DNA of 64,000 bases from Rhizobium sp. RU33A (GCF_900156055.1 NZ_FTMQ01000003.1:620001-684000), one strand, 5' to 3'; positions 10,836 to 20,038 are shown, counted from the first letter of the stretch. The notes: generated by a model from the letters alone, not told the origin. Numbers and translations are program-made.

Positions 10836-11174
10836 CTAGCTCGGCACTAGGTTGCGGGGATCCCGATGAAAATTGCGAAAGTATGCGGTGACCTGCGCGA
10901 CCGCATTGGTGGTCTGCTCGAATTCGAGCCCCATCTTGCCGGCGCGGTACCAGCGGACGGTGCATTCGATGTGACCGAGTTCGGCGCTGCTGACGGTAAC
11001 AGTCGCGCCGCGCTTGGCTTCGATCCAGCCCTCCAGATGCAGGGCCATGCCGGTTCGGGAAATATCGAGAATACGTACGTTGAACTTCTGGCCGATGAAT
11101 TCCAGCGTGCCCCTGATGTGACAGCGGATACGGTGGCTTCGGCGGCCGTCCGGATTGAGTTTGGCAGCAAGCAT
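10836..11174 (-). CDS. PilZ domain protein, first of a tandem pair
   Basis: A 112-residue stand-alone PilZ domain, a c-di-GMP receptor fold. The N-terminal arginine cluster RRSHRIRCHIR and the motif DISRTGMAL match the RxxxR and (D/N)xSxxG binding motifs. The C-terminus (TVRWYRAGKMGLEF, AYFRNFHRD) closely resembles the next gene, so the two are tandem paralogues. The ATG at 11174 is chosen because it gives the same length and spacing as the paralogue; a longer in-frame start at 11240 exists. The output partner is unknown. Confidence 0.8.
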   Translation of the reverse strand: MLAAKLNPDGRRSHRIRCHIRGTLEFIGQKFNVRILDISRTGMALHLEGWIEAKRGATVTVSSAELGHIECTVRWYRAGKMGLEFEQTTNAVAQVTAYFRNFHRDPRNLVPS

Positions 11175-11338
11175 AAAATTGCGCTTCGTCAAATTGATGA
11201 AAGAAACGCAGAAAACCTCGGTCAGGCGCCTTAACGGCATCTGGCCAAGGTCATTAGAATGCGAGCGATCTCCTCAGGAGATTTTGGGTGTTTTGCCAGT
11301 TATGCGGGGTGTTTACCGTTAACTTCCGCTCGGCAGGG

Positions 11339-11674
11339 TCAGCCGCGCAGGACCGGCCGGACTTCCTGGTGGTAGTTGCGGAAATAGGCCGCGACCTTGG
11401 CGATCGAGTTGCTGTTCGGGCGGAACATGATGCCGATGCGGCCACCATAATTCCAGCGGACGACGCCTTCGAGATGGCCGATATCCTCGTTCTCGATGGT
11501 CACCTGGCTGCCGGCGGCGGCGGTCAGCTTGGTGGCGAGTTCCAGGGCGAGGCCGGTGCGAGAAATATTGATCACGCGCGCATCCGCCTGCTGCTGAAAA
11601 TAGCGGATCTTGCTGTCGATCCGGCAGCGGTTGCGGGGTGATTTGCGAACATCCATACCGAGATTATTGCTCAT
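11339..11674 (-). CDS. PilZ domain protein, second of a tandem pair
   Basis: A 111-residue single PilZ domain. RKSPRNRC provides the arginine-rich c-di-GMP clamp and NISRTGLAL the (D/N)xSxxG motif. The second half (GVVRWNYGGRIGIMF, AYFRNYHQEVRP) aligns without gaps to the downstream paralogue. The ATG has a CAGGAC-type ribosome binding site. The 164-bp gap to the proposed start of the downstream PilZ gene leaves room for separate promoters, though both run in the same direction. Likely a c-di-GMP effector; the target is unknown. Confidence 0.85.
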   Translation of the reverse strand: MSNNLGMDVRKSPRNRCRIDSKIRYFQQQADARVINISRTGLALELATKLTAAAGSQVTIENEDIGHLEGVVRWNYGGRIGIMFRPNSNSIAKVAAYFRNYHQEVRPVLRG

Positions 11675-11768
11675 GATGCCGTCCTGAAAGAAAAAGGAAT
11701 GGCACGAGCCTACGACCGATCTGTGAGAATGGCCTAAATCAATTCATTAGGATTTTCAGGATCCTCGA

Positions 11769-12230
11769 TCAAAGACCCACATTAGGGCGTTCGATCACTT
11801 CGCGCAGCGCAAAGCTCGAATTGATCTTCACCACATGCGGCAGCGCCGAGAGCCAGTCGCGGTGGATGCGCTCGTAATCCTCGAGATCCTTGGCGGCCAC
11901 ACGCAGAATGTAATCGTATTCGCCCGACATCAGATAGCACACAAGCACGTTCGGACAGCGCTTCACGGCGGCCTCGAATTCGGTCAGCGTCTTGGCGAAC
12001 TGACCGGACAGCGAGATGTGCACGATCACCATCATCTTGTAGTCGATTGCCTTGTGGGACAGGCGCGCATGGTAGCCGCTGATCACGCCCGATTTTTCCA
12101 GCATGTCATGGCGCCGCGAGCAGGCGGATGGCGAGAGGCCCACCGTTTCGGCGAGCTCGGCATTGGTCATCCGTCCATTCTCCTGAAGCGCCTTCAGAAT
12201 GGCACGATCGATGGCATCCAATTCCGCCAT
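11769..12230 (-). CDS. aldR: Lrp/AsnC family regulator, probable alanine dehydrogenase regulator
   Basis: A 153-residue Lrp/AsnC protein. An N-terminal helix-turn-helix (AIDRAILKALQENGRMTNAELAETVGLS) precedes a RAM/ACT effector domain (VIVHISLSGQ to VKINSSFALREV) that normally binds an amino acid and drives oligomerisation. The ATG at 12230 has GGAG nine bases upstream; twelve extra upstream codons are unsupported. It is divergent from ald across 159 bp, the arrangement known for AldR in rhizobia and mycobacteria, so control of alanine catabolism is the obvious inference. Confidence 0.85.
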   Translation of the reverse strand: MAELDAIDRAILKALQENGRMTNAELAETVGLSPSACSRRHDMLEKSGVISGYHARLSHKAIDYKMMVIVHISLSGQFAKTLTEFEAAVKRCPNVLVCYLMSGEYDYILRVAAKDLEDYERIHRDWLSALPHVVKINSSFALREVIERPNVGL

Positions 12231-12249
12231 TCGTAGATTTCTCCGTTTT

Positions 12250-12274
12250 GCAGCTGTCTGACGCAAGAAGCTGC
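12250..12274. promoter_or_regulatory. Candidate operator dyad between aldR and ald
   Basis: Inverted arms GCAGCT and AGCTGC with 13 bp between them, in the divergent aldR-ald intergenic region just upstream of aldR. Lrp-family regulators bind such loose dyads. This is a position-and-symmetry argument only. Confidence 0.3.
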
Positions 12275-12352
12275 GAATTGTCTGATGTCCCAGGCTTCAC
12301 TTTGCAAGGACATTTTGCGCGGAGAATGTTTGAATTTCCGTATCTGAAACAA

Positions 12353-12368
12353 AGCAGCTTCGGCTGCT
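12353..12368 (+). promoter_or_regulatory. UUCG-capped hairpin in the ald 5' leader
   Basis: AGCAGC-TTCG-GCTGCT forms a compact hairpin with a stable UUCG tetraloop. It ends a few bases before the AAGGAGAGG ribosome binding site of ald. It could stabilise the leader or affect ribosome access. Confidence 0.4.
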
Positions 12369-12389
12369 GATAAAGGAGAGGAACGCTTC

Positions 12390-13508
<1,119 letters not shown>

Positions 13509-13575
13509 GGCTGCACTCTCCGGTCGCCTCACGCGGCGTCAGGTCCGCGAATGTAACGTGTAAAGCGGCCGATCC

Positions 13576-13608
13576 GGGCCGGCCTTCCCATCGGCCGGCC
13601 CGTTTTTT
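13576..13608 (+). terminator. Intrinsic terminator of ald
   Basis: Stem GGGCCGGCC / GGCCGGCCC with an 8-nt loop, then G and six T, 68 bp after the ald stop. Confidence 0.9.
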
Positions 13609-13617
13609 ATGCCTAGA

Positions 13618-14715
13618 TCAAGGCAGATCGGGCCGGCTCTTCGGCTCATGCATCGGGCAGCCGATCAAGGCGCTGCGCTTTGCCGCCGCCACCGGATAGA
13701 CCTCCCTGCGGGCGCGCATGACATTGCCGAGAGGCCGATGCTGCTCGATGCCGCGCCAGGGACGGAAGGTCAGTCCGTCATCGACGGCACGCGAACGACC
13801 TTCCGACCAGCCCGTCTGCGGCGCAACACTGATGGTCGCGATCTCCAGATAGGGGCTGTCTTCTTCGGGCCAGACGACGGAGGCATCCTCGATCGGCTGG
13901 GTCTCGAGATTGCGACAGAGCTGCGCGCGCAGGGTCCATTCTCCGCCATCGCGCGCCATCACCTCGGCGACCGCTTCGCGCAGGACGTCAGGACCTTCGG
14001 ATAGATCGATCCTGTCGTCGATCAGGCGCTTGAAGCTTTCGGACCGCGGCACGATGTCGAGCTTTGCCACATAGTCGCCGAAGCGTAAGGGAACCTGGGT
14101 GTAGTAGTGCTCGCCGAGTGGATGGGTCTCAGGATAGCCGCCCATTGCTTTCAGCGCCCCGGCATCCGCGCCCATGGCTTCAAGGCCCCGGACGATCGGT
14201 CTCAGGATCCAACTGAGCGCACTCTTGGCCCATTCGACCCGGTCGGTGGTGCGGGAAATCAACTTGAGGTTTTTGGCAAAACCTGCGGCATCCGGTGCAG
14301 CGAAAGCCGGCGCCGAGGCAAACAGGAAATCCTGCGTGAGATCGTCTTCGCTGCCCGGCAACCGCGTGCCCTCGACGTCGAAGAGCTTGATGGCGAAACC
14401 GCGCGGCAGTGAAACGCTGTCGCGCAAGGGATCGCCGGGAATGGTCGATATGCGGATGATCGCCGGATAGGTCCGCCCCGGTTCGGCGAAGATCCCCTGA
14501 CGCAGTTCGGCCGAAAGATCCGAATGGACGGTGACGGAGGCTTCGAGCAGGGCATGGCTCTTGGCGTGCACGCTGCGTTGCGCATGCCCGAGATCTTCAT
14601 GCGTCTTGCCGATGATGTAGAGCATGCTGTCCTTGATATCCTCGATCGCCTGCGTCTCGTCGGCGGAAGGGGTTTCAAGATCGGCATTGTAGCGAATGGG
14701 GGATTGATGTGGCAT
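13618..14715 (-). CDS. Catalase-like heme protein (y4iL-like)
   Basis: A 365-residue protein of the small catalase-like group that includes Rhizobium plasmid gene y4iL. It is shorter than true catalases (about 480 or more residues). Early on, HAKSHALLEASVTV resembles the distal-histidine strand, and RGFAIKLFDVEG is the typical heme-pocket strand. Near the C-terminus RREVYP fits the R-x3-Y pattern of the proximal heme tyrosine. The ATG at 14715 has GGAG six bases upstream. It is divergent from the DUF4344 gene. Members of this group may be peroxidases or allene-oxide-synthase-like rather than catalases; the activity here is unknown. Confidence 0.75.
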   Translation of the reverse strand: MPHQSPIRYNADLETPSADETQAIEDIKDSMLYIIGKTHEDLGHAQRSVHAKSHALLEASVTVHSDLSAELRQGIFAEPGRTYPAIIRISTIPGDPLRDSVSLPRGFAIKLFDVEGTRLPGSEDDLTQDFLFASAPAFAAPDAAGFAKNLKLISRTTDRVEWAKSALSWILRPIVRGLEAMGADAGALKAMGGYPETHPLGEHYYTQVPLRFGDYVAKLDIVPRSESFKRLIDDRIDLSEGPDVLREAVAEVMARDGGEWTLRAQLCRNLETQPIEDASVVWPEEDSPYLEIATISVAPQTGWSEGRSRAVDDGLTFRPWRGIEQHRPLGNVMRARREVYPVAAAKRSALIGCPMHEPKSRPDLP

Positions 14716-14957
14716 CGAGTGCTCCGTGGGGACGTGTTCCCGGGAGGGAACGCGGGACAAAGCCGCGTGTTCCTGCTGGAAATCGTCAATAGAGGCCGGA
14801 AGGTGCTTCGGTGGTCTGTGCGCGGTCGAACAGCATCCCTGGGCGATGCCTCTCCCGTCTTTCGGCCGATGCTTCCTGTCCAAAAATAGTGGTTCTACGC
14901 CCACCGCAGTTCGCGCTAGATATCTGGATAGTCAGAATCTCGGTTGCGGGGGGTAAC

Positions 14958-15872
14958 ATGGAATCGTTGAAGTCCGCCGTTGCGGCGGCACTGCTCATGA
15001 CGTCGGCAATTCTGTTTGCTTCTCCTTCATCGCTGACGGCAGAGGAGTTGACTGCCGAACAGGTCGAGGAAGGCCAGCGTTTCGTCGTTAACAACGCCAT
15101 CTTCATCCTGTTCCACGAGGCCGGCCATATGCTTGTTTCCGAGTTCAATCTGCCGGTTCTCGGCCGCGAGGAGGACGCTGTCGATGCGCTCTCCTCCGTG
15201 CTGCTGCTCGGTGCCGAGGACGAGGATCTGTATACGACCATGCAGGATGCCGCGGATGGCTGGTTCCTGCTCGACGAGGCGAAGGAGGATGGTCCGCAGG
15301 AAGATGATTTCATGGGGACCCATGGCCTCGATCGCCAGCGCGCCTATTCGATCGTCTGCATGATGACCGGGGCGAATGCGGAGTTCTTCGATGAGTTTGC
15401 CGACTCGCTCGAATTTCCCGAGGATCGTCGCGAAGAGTGCCTCTTCGAATATGCAAAAGCGCGCGACAGCTGGATGAGCCTGCTCGCCGACAACATGAAG
15501 GACGGCGCGAAGACGAAGTTCGAGGTCACTTACGAGCCTGCCGGCAATGAAGACCTGCAAGGCTTTGCCGACCTGCTGAAGGGCGCCGGTGCACTTGAGG
15601 CTGTCGCTACGGTCTTCGAAGATGGCTACAATCTGAAGGATGGCATCAAGATCACCGGCAAGACCTGTGGCACGGAAAACGCCTTCTGGTATGAAGGCGA
15701 CCGCGAGATCACCTATTGCTACGAGATGGCGGCCTTCCATGCCACCCTGATCGCCAACTGGTTCGAGAACCAGACCGCTGGCGAAGAGCAGCCCGCCGGG
15801 GAGGACGTCGCCGACGAGACCTCCGAGGAAGAAACAGAAGCCACCAGTGTCAAACTGAAGCGGAAGGAATGA
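14958..15872 (+). CDS. DUF4344 zinc-metallopeptidase-like secreted protein
   Basis: A 304-residue exported protein. An N-terminal signal peptide (about residues 1-28) is followed by an HExxH zinc motif, LFHEAGHMLV, with histidines near residues 53 and 57. The rest is acidic and holds cysteines that could pair (SIVCMMTG, REECLFEY, KTCGTEN, TYCYEM). The C-terminal 30 residues are mostly Glu and Ala and look disordered. This matches the DUF4344 family of putative metallopeptidases. The ATG at 14958 follows a GGGGGG stretch acting as ribosome binding site. The substrate is unknown. Its end is convergent with the sulfurtransferase fusion. Confidence 0.75.
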   Translation: MESLKSAVAAALLMTSAILFASPSSLTAEELTAEQVEEGQRFVVNNAIFILFHEAGHMLVSEFNLPVLGREEDAVDALSSVLLLGAEDEDLYTTMQDAADGWFLLDEAKEDGPQEDDFMGTHGLDRQRAYSIVCMMTGANAEFFDEFADSLEFPEDRREECLFEYAKARDSWMSLLADNMKDGAKTKFEVTYEPAGNEDLQGFADLLKGAGALEAVATVFEDGYNLKDGIKITGKTCGTENAFWYEGDREITYCYEMAAFHATLIANWFENQTAGEEQPAGEDVADETSEEETEATSVKLKRKE

Positions 15873-15892
15873 GCGACGGCATCAGCCGTCGC
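15873..15892. terminator. Shared hairpin between convergent genes
   Basis: Stem GCGACGGC / GCCGTCGC with loop ATCA. It covers the last codons of the minus-strand sulfurtransferase fusion and lies directly after the DUF4344 stop. It has no T-run, so it may protect 3' ends rather than terminate. Confidence 0.4.
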
Positions 15893-17306
15893 GCTTGATC
15901 AGGGCGAGCAGCTCCTGATCGGTCAGGGGATCGACCAGGGCGTCATAGGTGCCGACGGGCGAAAAGCCGAACTGCTGGTAGAGCTGCAGCGCGCGCGGAT
16001 GGTCGAGCGAATTGGTGGTGACGGTGACTGTCTTCGGATTGCTCGCCCAGGCGGCATAGAGACACTGCAGCAGGAACCACTTGCCGATGCCGAGCCCCAG
16101 CGCATGTTCGAAGAGGCCGAAATAGGAGAGCTCGACGAGATCGTCGCTTTCCTGCGAGAGCTCGTAGAAGCCGGCCGGCGCGCCGTTCACATAGAGAACC
16201 GAAATCGACACCTTCTGTGCGTGGATGATCGCCTTCAGCTGCTCGTCGGGGAGACGTAGGCGCTCGTACCAGTGCCAGCGCGCGCCGACCTGGCGGTGCA
16301 GGAAACGGTAGAAGGAAAGCGGGATTTCATGCGTGCGCATGATTGCCGTCTGGATGTTGACCGGCACCGGAAGGCTGGATTTCGGCGGCGCCGTCATTTC
16401 GAGCCGTGTGACATGGGCGGTCAGCGGACCCGACGTCTTCGAGCCGAGCGATTCTGCGTCACCTGTAACGACAGGCGTATCGGTCTTCGAGCCCCATTCC
16501 GACCAGGAGCCGTCATAGAGCGAATTGTCGGTATGCCCCAGGCTTTCCAGCGCCAGCGTCACGACGGCTGCCGTCACACCTGAGCCGCAAGACGTCACCA
16601 CCGGATTGTTGAGATCGATACCGGCACTGGTGAAGATCGAGCGCAGCGTGGCGAGATCCTTCAGGCGACCGTTTTCCGACAGCGATGATGCAGGCACGCT
16701 GCGTGCCCCGGGGATATGGCCGGATCGCATACCCTCGCGGGGTTCGGGTTCTTCGCCCGTGAAGCGCCCGGCCGGTCGGGCGTCGGCAATCTGCTTGTCG
16801 CCCTCGTCTGAAATCGCCGACATCTGGTCGAAGGAGGTAAGTCTCGAGCGATCGAACTGCGCCTCGAAGGTAACAGGTGCCGGTTCCGGCAGGTCGGTTT
16901 CGAGCTTTCGCCCTTCCGCCTTCCAGCCATCGATGCCGCCTTCAAGCACGTAGACGCGCCGTGCGCCCATGACGCGGAACATCCACCAGACACGCGGTGC
17001 CGAAAAGAAGCCCGGACCATCATAAACGACGATCGTGTCCTCGGCGGAAATACCGAGCTGGCCGACGGCCTGGGCAAAGAAGGAGGGTGAGGGGAGCGAA
17101 TGGGGCAGGCCGGTGGTCGTGTCGGCGATCACGTCCTGATCGAAAAAGACCGCACCTGGAATGTGGCCGGAGGCATATTCGACGGCGCCGTTGCGGTTAT
17201 GCGCCGGCAGATACCAGGAAGCATCGACGAGCTTGAAGCCGGGAGACCCGAGGTTCTTTTCGACCCAATCCGCCGAAACGACGAAACGGCTTCTTTCACC
17301 GGACAT
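15882..17306 (-). CDS. sseA: 3-mercaptopyruvate sulfurtransferase fused to a GNAT acetyltransferase
   Basis: One uninterrupted 474-codon frame encodes two enzymes. Residues 1-285 are a two-domain rhodanese. The inactive N-half has GHIPGAVFFDQD; the active C-half has C240 in CGSGVTA, the signature of mercaptopyruvate sulfurtransferases rather than thiosulfate rhodaneses (CRxGxR). Residues about 300-474 are a GNAT domain with FYELSQESDDLVELSYFGL and the acetyl-CoA loop LGLGIGKWFLL, ending in an RALQLYQQFGF motif. An internal Met near residue 304 has no ribosome binding site, so a fusion is the simplest reading. It is the last gene of cysK-alaX-this gene (gaps 20 and 26 bp). The acetyl acceptor is unknown. 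Confidence 0.88.
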   Translation of the reverse strand: MSGERSRFVVSADWVEKNLGSPGFKLVDASWYLPAHNRNGAVEYASGHIPGAVFFDQDVIADTTTGLPHSLPSPSFFAQAVGQLGISAEDTIVVYDGPGFFSAPRVWWMFRVMGARRVYVLEGGIDGWKAEGRKLETDLPEPAPVTFEAQFDRSRLTSFDQMSAISDEGDKQIADARPAGRFTGEEPEPREGMRSGHIPGARSVPASSLSENGRLKDLATLRSIFTSAGIDLNNPVVTSCGSGVTAAVVTLALESLGHTDNSLYDGSWSEWGSKTDTPVVTGDAESLGSKTSGPLTAHVTRLEMTAPPKSSLPVPVNIQTAIMRTHEIPLSFYRFLHRQVGARWHWYERLRLPDEQLKAIIHAQKVSISVLYVNGAPAGFYELSQESDDLVELSYFGLFEHALGLGIGKWFLLQCLYAAWASNPKTVTVTTNSLDHPRALQLYQQFGFSPVGTYDALVDPLTDQELLALIKRDG

Positions 17307-17332
17307 GCACTTCTCCCGTACGTTCCTATGGC

Positions 17333-18064
17333 TTAGGTCTCCGGGGCTCCAAAGCGAATGCGGAACCGGCGGTTCTCCTTGCCCTTCTTTTCGATCTTGG
17401 CGATATGAATCGCACCGACTTCCTGGGTCTCGGAAACATGTGTGCCCCCGCAGGGCTGACTGTCAACGGCGGAATGCTCGCCGATACAGACCAAAGACAC
17501 CCGACCAAGGCCGACGGGCGGGCGGACATTCTTCGACTTGACGATGCCGGGATTGGCCGCGAGCTCCTCGTCGGTGATCCACTGGAGATAAACGGGGTGA
17601 TTTTCGCCGACGAGCTTCATCAGGTCTGCCGTCACCTGATCCTTGTCGATCGTCTCTGACATGTCGAAATCCACGCGGCTTTCCTCCTCGCCGACGGCAG
17701 CCCCCGTGATCGGATAGGAGCAGACGACCGAGAGCAGATGGCAGGCGGTGTGCATGCGCATCAGCTTGTAGCGGCGCGCCCAGTCAACATGCAGAACGAG
17801 CTTTTCGCCTACGGAGGGAAGTGGCTCGCCGTCCAAAGGGCGGTGCAGGATGATGTCCTTGGTGGTGCCCTGGCGCGTTTCGGAAAGCTGAATGCGGCTG
17901 CCGTCTTCGCGCTCCAGAAAGCCGGTATCGCCCGGCTGGCCGCCGGATGCCGCATAGAAACAGGTCTGGTCGAGTTCGACCGCGCCGTCTTCATGCACTG
18001 ATGTCACCACCGCCTCCGCCGTCGAGAGATAGAAATCGTCGCGGTAGAGGGCGATGGTGGTCAT
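17333..18064 (-). CDS. alaX: Alanyl-tRNA editing protein AlaX
   Basis: Stand-alone trans-editing enzyme that deacylates tRNA-Ala mischarged with serine (or glycine). The 243 residues carry the zinc ligands of the editing fold: H105 and H109 in MHTACHL, C205 and H209 in CGGTHV. The N-terminal barrel (DQTCFYAASGGQPGDTG) is also present, as in AlaX type II. It sits between cysK and the sulfurtransferase fusion on the minus strand, so the three are probably one transcript. Inferred link: these genes handle cysteine, serine and alanine pools together. Confidence 0.92.
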   Translation of the reverse strand: MTTIALYRDDFYLSTAEAVVTSVHEDGAVELDQTCFYAASGGQPGDTGFLEREDGSRIQLSETRQGTTKDIILHRPLDGEPLPSVGEKLVLHVDWARRYKLMRMHTACHLLSVVCSYPITGAAVGEEESRVDFDMSETIDKDQVTADLMKLVGENHPVYLQWITDEELAANPGIVKSKNVRPPVGLGRVSLVCIGEHSAVDSQPCGGTHVSETQEVGAIHIAKIEKKGKENRRFRIRFGAPET

Positions 18065-18084
18065 GGCTATGCTTTCAATAACAA

Positions 18085-19122
18085 TCAGGCAGTTTCGAAA
18101 GGAAGATCGAAGGCGGGGCGCTTTTCCAGCCAGGCCGGGACCGGCAGACCCTTCGAGCGCAGGAAATCCGGGTTGTAGAGCTTCGACTGATAGCGGTTGC
18201 CGTAGTCGCAGAGGATCGTCACGATCGTGTGGCCGGGGCCGAGATCCTTGGCCAGACGCATGGCACCAGCAATGTTGATGCCCGAGGAGCCGCCGAGGCA
18301 GATGCCCTCGTTCTCGACGATGTCGAAGACGATATCGAGCGCTTCGGAATCGGGGATCTGATAGGCAAAATCGGGCTTGAAGCCTTCGAGGTTTGCCGTG
18401 ATGCGACCCTGGCCGATGCCTTCGGTGATCGAGGAGCCCGAGGATTTGAGTTCGCCGTTCTTGTAGTACTCGAAGAGGGCTGCCCCTTCCGGATCGGCAA
18501 GACCGATCTTAACGGATGGCTTCATGTTGCGAAGGCCGATGCCGGTTCCAGCCAGCGTGCCGCCCGAGCCGACCGCGCAGATAAAGCCATCGACGGCGCC
18601 ACCGGTCTGCTCGAAGATTTCTTTCGCCGTCGTTTCGATATGGGCGTCGCGGTTGACCGTGTTGTCGAACTGGTTGGCCCAGATCGCGCCATTGGGCTCG
18701 CTTTTGGCAAGCTCGGCTGCCAGTCGGCCGGAGATCTTCACGTAGTTGTTCGGGTTCTTGTAAGGCACCGCCGGCACTTCGACGAGCTCGGCACCGAGCA
18801 GCTTCAGCGCGTCCTTCTTCTCCTGGCTCTGGGTTTCCGGGATCACGATCACGGTGCGATAGCCAAGCGCCTTGGCAACGAGCGTCAGGCCAATGCCGGT
18901 ATTGCCGGCCGTGCCCTCGACGATCACACCGCCGGGGCGCAACAGCCCGCGCCGCTCGGCGTCACGGATGATGAACAGCGCCGCGCGATCCTTCACCGAC
19001 TGGCCGGGATTGAGGAATTCGGCCTTGCCGAGAATGGTGCAGCCGGTCGCCTGCGAGGCGCTCTTCAGCCGGATAAGGGGCGTATTGCCGATCGCCTCGA
19101 GCACGGAGGGGTGAAATGCCAT
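18085..19122 (-). CDS. cysK: Cysteine synthase A (O-acetylserine sulfhydrylase)
   Basis: PLP enzyme making cysteine from O-acetylserine and sulfide in the cytoplasm. The 345 residues show the Schiff-base lysine in SVKDRAAL (about K44), the substrate loop EGTAGNTGIGL and the PLP-phosphate loop GSGGTLAGTGIGL. It is slightly longer than the usual 310-325 residues, owing to the C-terminal tail. It is first in the minus-strand cluster with alaX and the sulfurtransferase fusion. Rhizobia often carry several cysK paralogues, and this could be the one dedicated to that cluster. A cystathionine beta-synthase-like role is less likely because no heme or CBS domain is present. Confidence 0.92.
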   Translation of the reverse strand: MAFHPSVLEAIGNTPLIRLKSASQATGCTILGKAEFLNPGQSVKDRAALFIIRDAERRGLLRPGGVIVEGTAGNTGIGLTLVAKALGYRTVIVIPETQSQEKKDALKLLGAELVEVPAVPYKNPNNYVKISGRLAAELAKSEPNGAIWANQFDNTVNRDAHIETTAKEIFEQTGGAVDGFICAVGSGGTLAGTGIGLRNMKPSVKIGLADPEGAALFEYYKNGELKSSGSSITEGIGQGRITANLEGFKPDFAYQIPDSEALDIVFDIVENEGICLGGSSGINIAGAMRLAKDLGPGHTIVTILCDYGNRYQSKLYNPDFLRSKGLPVPAWLEKRPAFDLPFETA

Positions 19123-19329
19123 GATGCCTGCCTTTTTTGTCTGACGCGGACACTAGAACCAAATGCGCGGGGAAGAAAACCGGGGGGGCACGCAATTTTG
19201 TCCTTCTGGACAAGATTATGCGGGCGGCGGTCAGCGCGAAACGTGAACCGGTCTTTTCCGCCTGGGGGCAGGCAAAGGCAAGGAATGGCTTTTCGCGTGG
19301 CGGCGGGGAGAAGGAAAATGCGTTCGGGA

Positions 19330-19776
19330 CTAGGATCTGAGGGCTTCCGGAAAATCACAGGCCACGCCAAGAGGCATGAAGTGCTTCAGATTGGCGGTAA
19401 TCACTGTCAGCCCGTAAGCCTTTGCTGTGGCGGCAATCAGGATGTCGGCGAACCCGGGATGTGCGCCGCTTGCGGTAGCGACATCGTCTAGCCCGCCGGC
19501 GATCCGGGCAACGATGGGGTCGACGGGCAAGATTCGGTCGCCGAAGGTTTCAGTGATGGTATCGAGCCAGTCGCTTAAGCGCTGTGACCGCTCGAAGCCG
19601 CCGCGACGATGCAATCTGCGCAGGCCTTTCTCGATCTTGGCCAGGGTGATGGCCGACACATAGAGTACTTCGCTCTGTTCCCGGAACCAAACTTTCACGG
19701 CTTCGGATGGCGCTTGCTTCCGGTCGGGCGAAAGGAGCGAGATGATGTTGGTGTCGATCAGGAAGCCGCTACTCAA
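19330..19776 (-). CDS. PIN domain toxin (VapC/FitB type)
   Basis: A 148-residue PIN-domain ribonuclease, the probable toxin of a type II pair. The acidic metal-binding residues are in place: LIDTN at the start, the glutamate in TLAKIEKGL, and the aspartate in GFADILIAATA, followed by VITANLKHF. The start appears to be TTG at 19774-19776 inside the last codons of the antitoxin gene (8-bp overlap), since no ATG or GTG is available. Such overlap couples toxin to antitoxin translation. The closest type is FitB-like PIN proteins paired with Phd antitoxins. Confidence 0.88.
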   Translation of the reverse strand: MSSGFLIDTNIISLLSPDRKQAPSEAVKVWFREQSEVLYVSAITLAKIEKGLRRLHRRGGFERSQRLSDWLDTITETFGDRILPVDPIVARIAGGLDDVATASGAHPGFADILIAATAKAYGLTVITANLKHFMPLGVACDFPEALRS

Positions 19777-20023
19777 GCTCGACGTCCCGCATGGGGGACG
19801 GGTTTCGGTCGAGATCGGCGGGCCCGGGATAAGACATCAGGAACTCGCCGAAGTTTGGCCTGGGCTTTGCCATCACCCTTTTCGCCGCCTCTCCCGCTTC
19901 GACGCTGACCAGCATGGCGGCCGGCTTGCCGTGGCGGGTGATCGTCACGAACTCGCCGTTGGCGGCTTCATCCACAAGGCTCGCGAAACCGGCCTTGGCA
20001 TCGGCAACACTCTTGGTCGACAC
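19769..20023 (-). CDS. Phd/YefM-type antitoxin
   Basis: An 84-residue antitoxin upstream of the PIN toxin. The N-terminal DNA-binding Phd fold is recognisable in VADAKAGFASLVDEA and VTITRHGKPAAMLV; the C-terminal tail (PGPADLDRNPSPMRDVELE) should wrap the toxin. The start is set by a GGAG six bases before a GTG at 20023. A longer reading from a TTG at 20035 would place that GGAG inside the gene and is rejected. A symmetric dyad directly upstream is a good autoregulation operator. Confidence 0.85.
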   Translation of the reverse strand: MSTKSVADAKAGFASLVDEAANGEFVTITRHGKPAAMLVSVEAGEAAKRVMAKPRPNFGEFLMSYPGPADLDRNPSPMRDVELE

Positions 20024-20038
20024 GTGGAGCTCCAAAAA

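Noticed and set aside
16397-17306. Separate sseA and GNAT genes instead of a fusion
   Set aside because: The frame is continuous, there is no stop near the junction, and the internal Met codon near 16397 has no ribosome binding site.
20023-20035. TTG at 20035 as the start of the Phd-type antitoxin
   Set aside because: The GGAG ribosome binding site lies between it and the GTG at 20023, so the GTG is the better start.
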